6,310 nt of DNA from CAYVLI01 sp964452105 [NCBI: uncultured Nitrospinota bacterium]. GTDB taxonomy: Bacteria; JAUXIQ01. Position 1 is the stretch's first letter. Every line of letters starts with the position of its first letter. The stretch covers positions 1-6,310 of the forward strand of contig CAYVLI010000163.1 of assembly GCA_964452105.1 (NCBI GenBank), written 5' to 3'. Of the stretch, positions 5,928 to 6,310 are shown one piece after another. Under the pieces are notes generated by a model that saw only the letters and a list, made by a program, of their open reading frames with translations, made no database searches and had not been told where the DNA came from. Made by a program: the position numbers and the translations under genes.

Positions 5928-6310
5928 TCAGTGCTTTGCGGAGTTGAACGAATCGAAAAGGAGCATCAGGATTTTGTCCTGCAGTTCTTTGGCCCGGTAA
6001 AAATCACAACTGTTTCCGTTAATAAGTATGGAAAAGGCCACGGGGCCTGCCTGAAGTAGGGGAGCGTAGCCAGATAGCGCGCTGACTCCGTTAAGACTGC
6101 CGGTCTTGCTTCGTACCTTCCTGCTGATGGGGCTGTCGTGGAGCCTGTCGGACAGGGAACCGTCTACTCCCATCACGGCCAGAGAAGAGGTGAACTCCGG
6201 TCCTACTTCGAAATCGCCATAGGCGGTGTAAAGGGCATGGATAATCTGCCTTGCAGAGAGGCGGTTCCTGGTGGATAGCCCTGAGCCATCCACCAGAACA
6301 TAGCTATCCG
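5928..6310 (-). CDS. dacB: D-alanyl-D-alanine carboxypeptidase/endopeptidase, PBP4 type (peptidase S13), C-terminal part
   Basis: Only the last 126 residues are in the window; the 5' part lies beyond the right edge, where the frame is still open. Members of family S13 are periplasmic penicillin-binding proteins that trim or cleave peptidoglycan peptides through an acyl-serine intermediate. Two family signatures are visible: VDGSGLSTRN, close to the right edge (6264-6293), and KTGSLNGVSALSGY, which contains the KTG box of the active site. Expected but outside the window are the SxxK nucleophile motif, the SxN motif and the signal peptide. A start could be read at the GTG at 6293, but it falls within the conserved DGSGLS region, so it is not the true start. 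The C-terminus (LMLLFDSFNSAKH) ends normally for the family, at TGA 5928-5930. The gene is convergent with the crotonase, with 9 bases between stops. The symbol is given by family resemblance; orthology to E. coli dacB is not established. Confidence 0.9.
   Translation of the reverse strand, partial: DSYVLVDGSGLSTRNRLSARQIIHALYTAYGDFEVGPEFTSSLAVMGVDGSLSDRLHDSPISRKVRSKTGSLNGVSALSGYAPLLQAGPVAFSILINGNSCDFYRAKELQDKILMLLFDSFNSAKH

Overview
The window looks like the chromosome of a Gram-negative bacterium with moderate GC content. It encodes a secreted FecR-domain protein, a lipoprotein with an outer-membrane-type sorting signal and an S13-type penicillin-binding protein. No ribosomal RNA or other taxonomic marker is present. 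A secreted FecR protein with IPT repeats would fit Deltaproteobacteria, Nitrospirota or similar groups, but that is inference only. No mobile element, tRNA, rRNA, CRISPR array or phage gene was recognised.

Layout: (1) 1-971, minus strand: a DegT/DnrJ/EryC1/StrS sugar aminotransferase whose last ~45 residues lie beyond the left edge. (2) 972-1326: an AT-rich divergent intergenic region with a plausible promoter in each direction. (3) 1327-3912, plus: an 861-residue exported protein made of a FecR domain, a ~400-residue Ala/Asn/Gln-rich helical stretch, an acidic Glu-Ala linker and two IPT/TIG-like domains. (4) 3933-4082, plus: a possible 49-codon ORF with its own ribosome binding site, ending in a TGATG overlap with the next gene. 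(5) 4082-5152, plus: a lipoprotein of the amidohydrolase-2 family with its metal ligands intact. (6) 5142-5918, plus: an enoyl-CoA hydratase/isomerase (crotonase) overlapping the previous gene by 11 bases, with both catalytic glutamates. (7) 5928-6310, minus: the C-terminal part of a D-Ala-D-Ala carboxypeptidase (PBP4/DacB, peptidase S13), convergent with the crotonase and separated from it by 9 bases.

The four plus-strand ORFs could form one transcript. The amidohydrolase/crotonase overlap strongly suggests co-translation, while the link from the FecR gene across ~170 bases is less certain. The aminotransferase (polysaccharide sugar biosynthesis), the FecR/IPT protein and the carboxypeptidase all concern the cell envelope. 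The amidohydrolase-crotonase pair looks metabolic, and its two products should sit in different compartments. Nothing here is clearly a new defence or mobile system. The least ordinary items are the architecture of the FecR/IPT protein, the small ORF with the TGATG junction and the lipoprotein-crotonase coupling.
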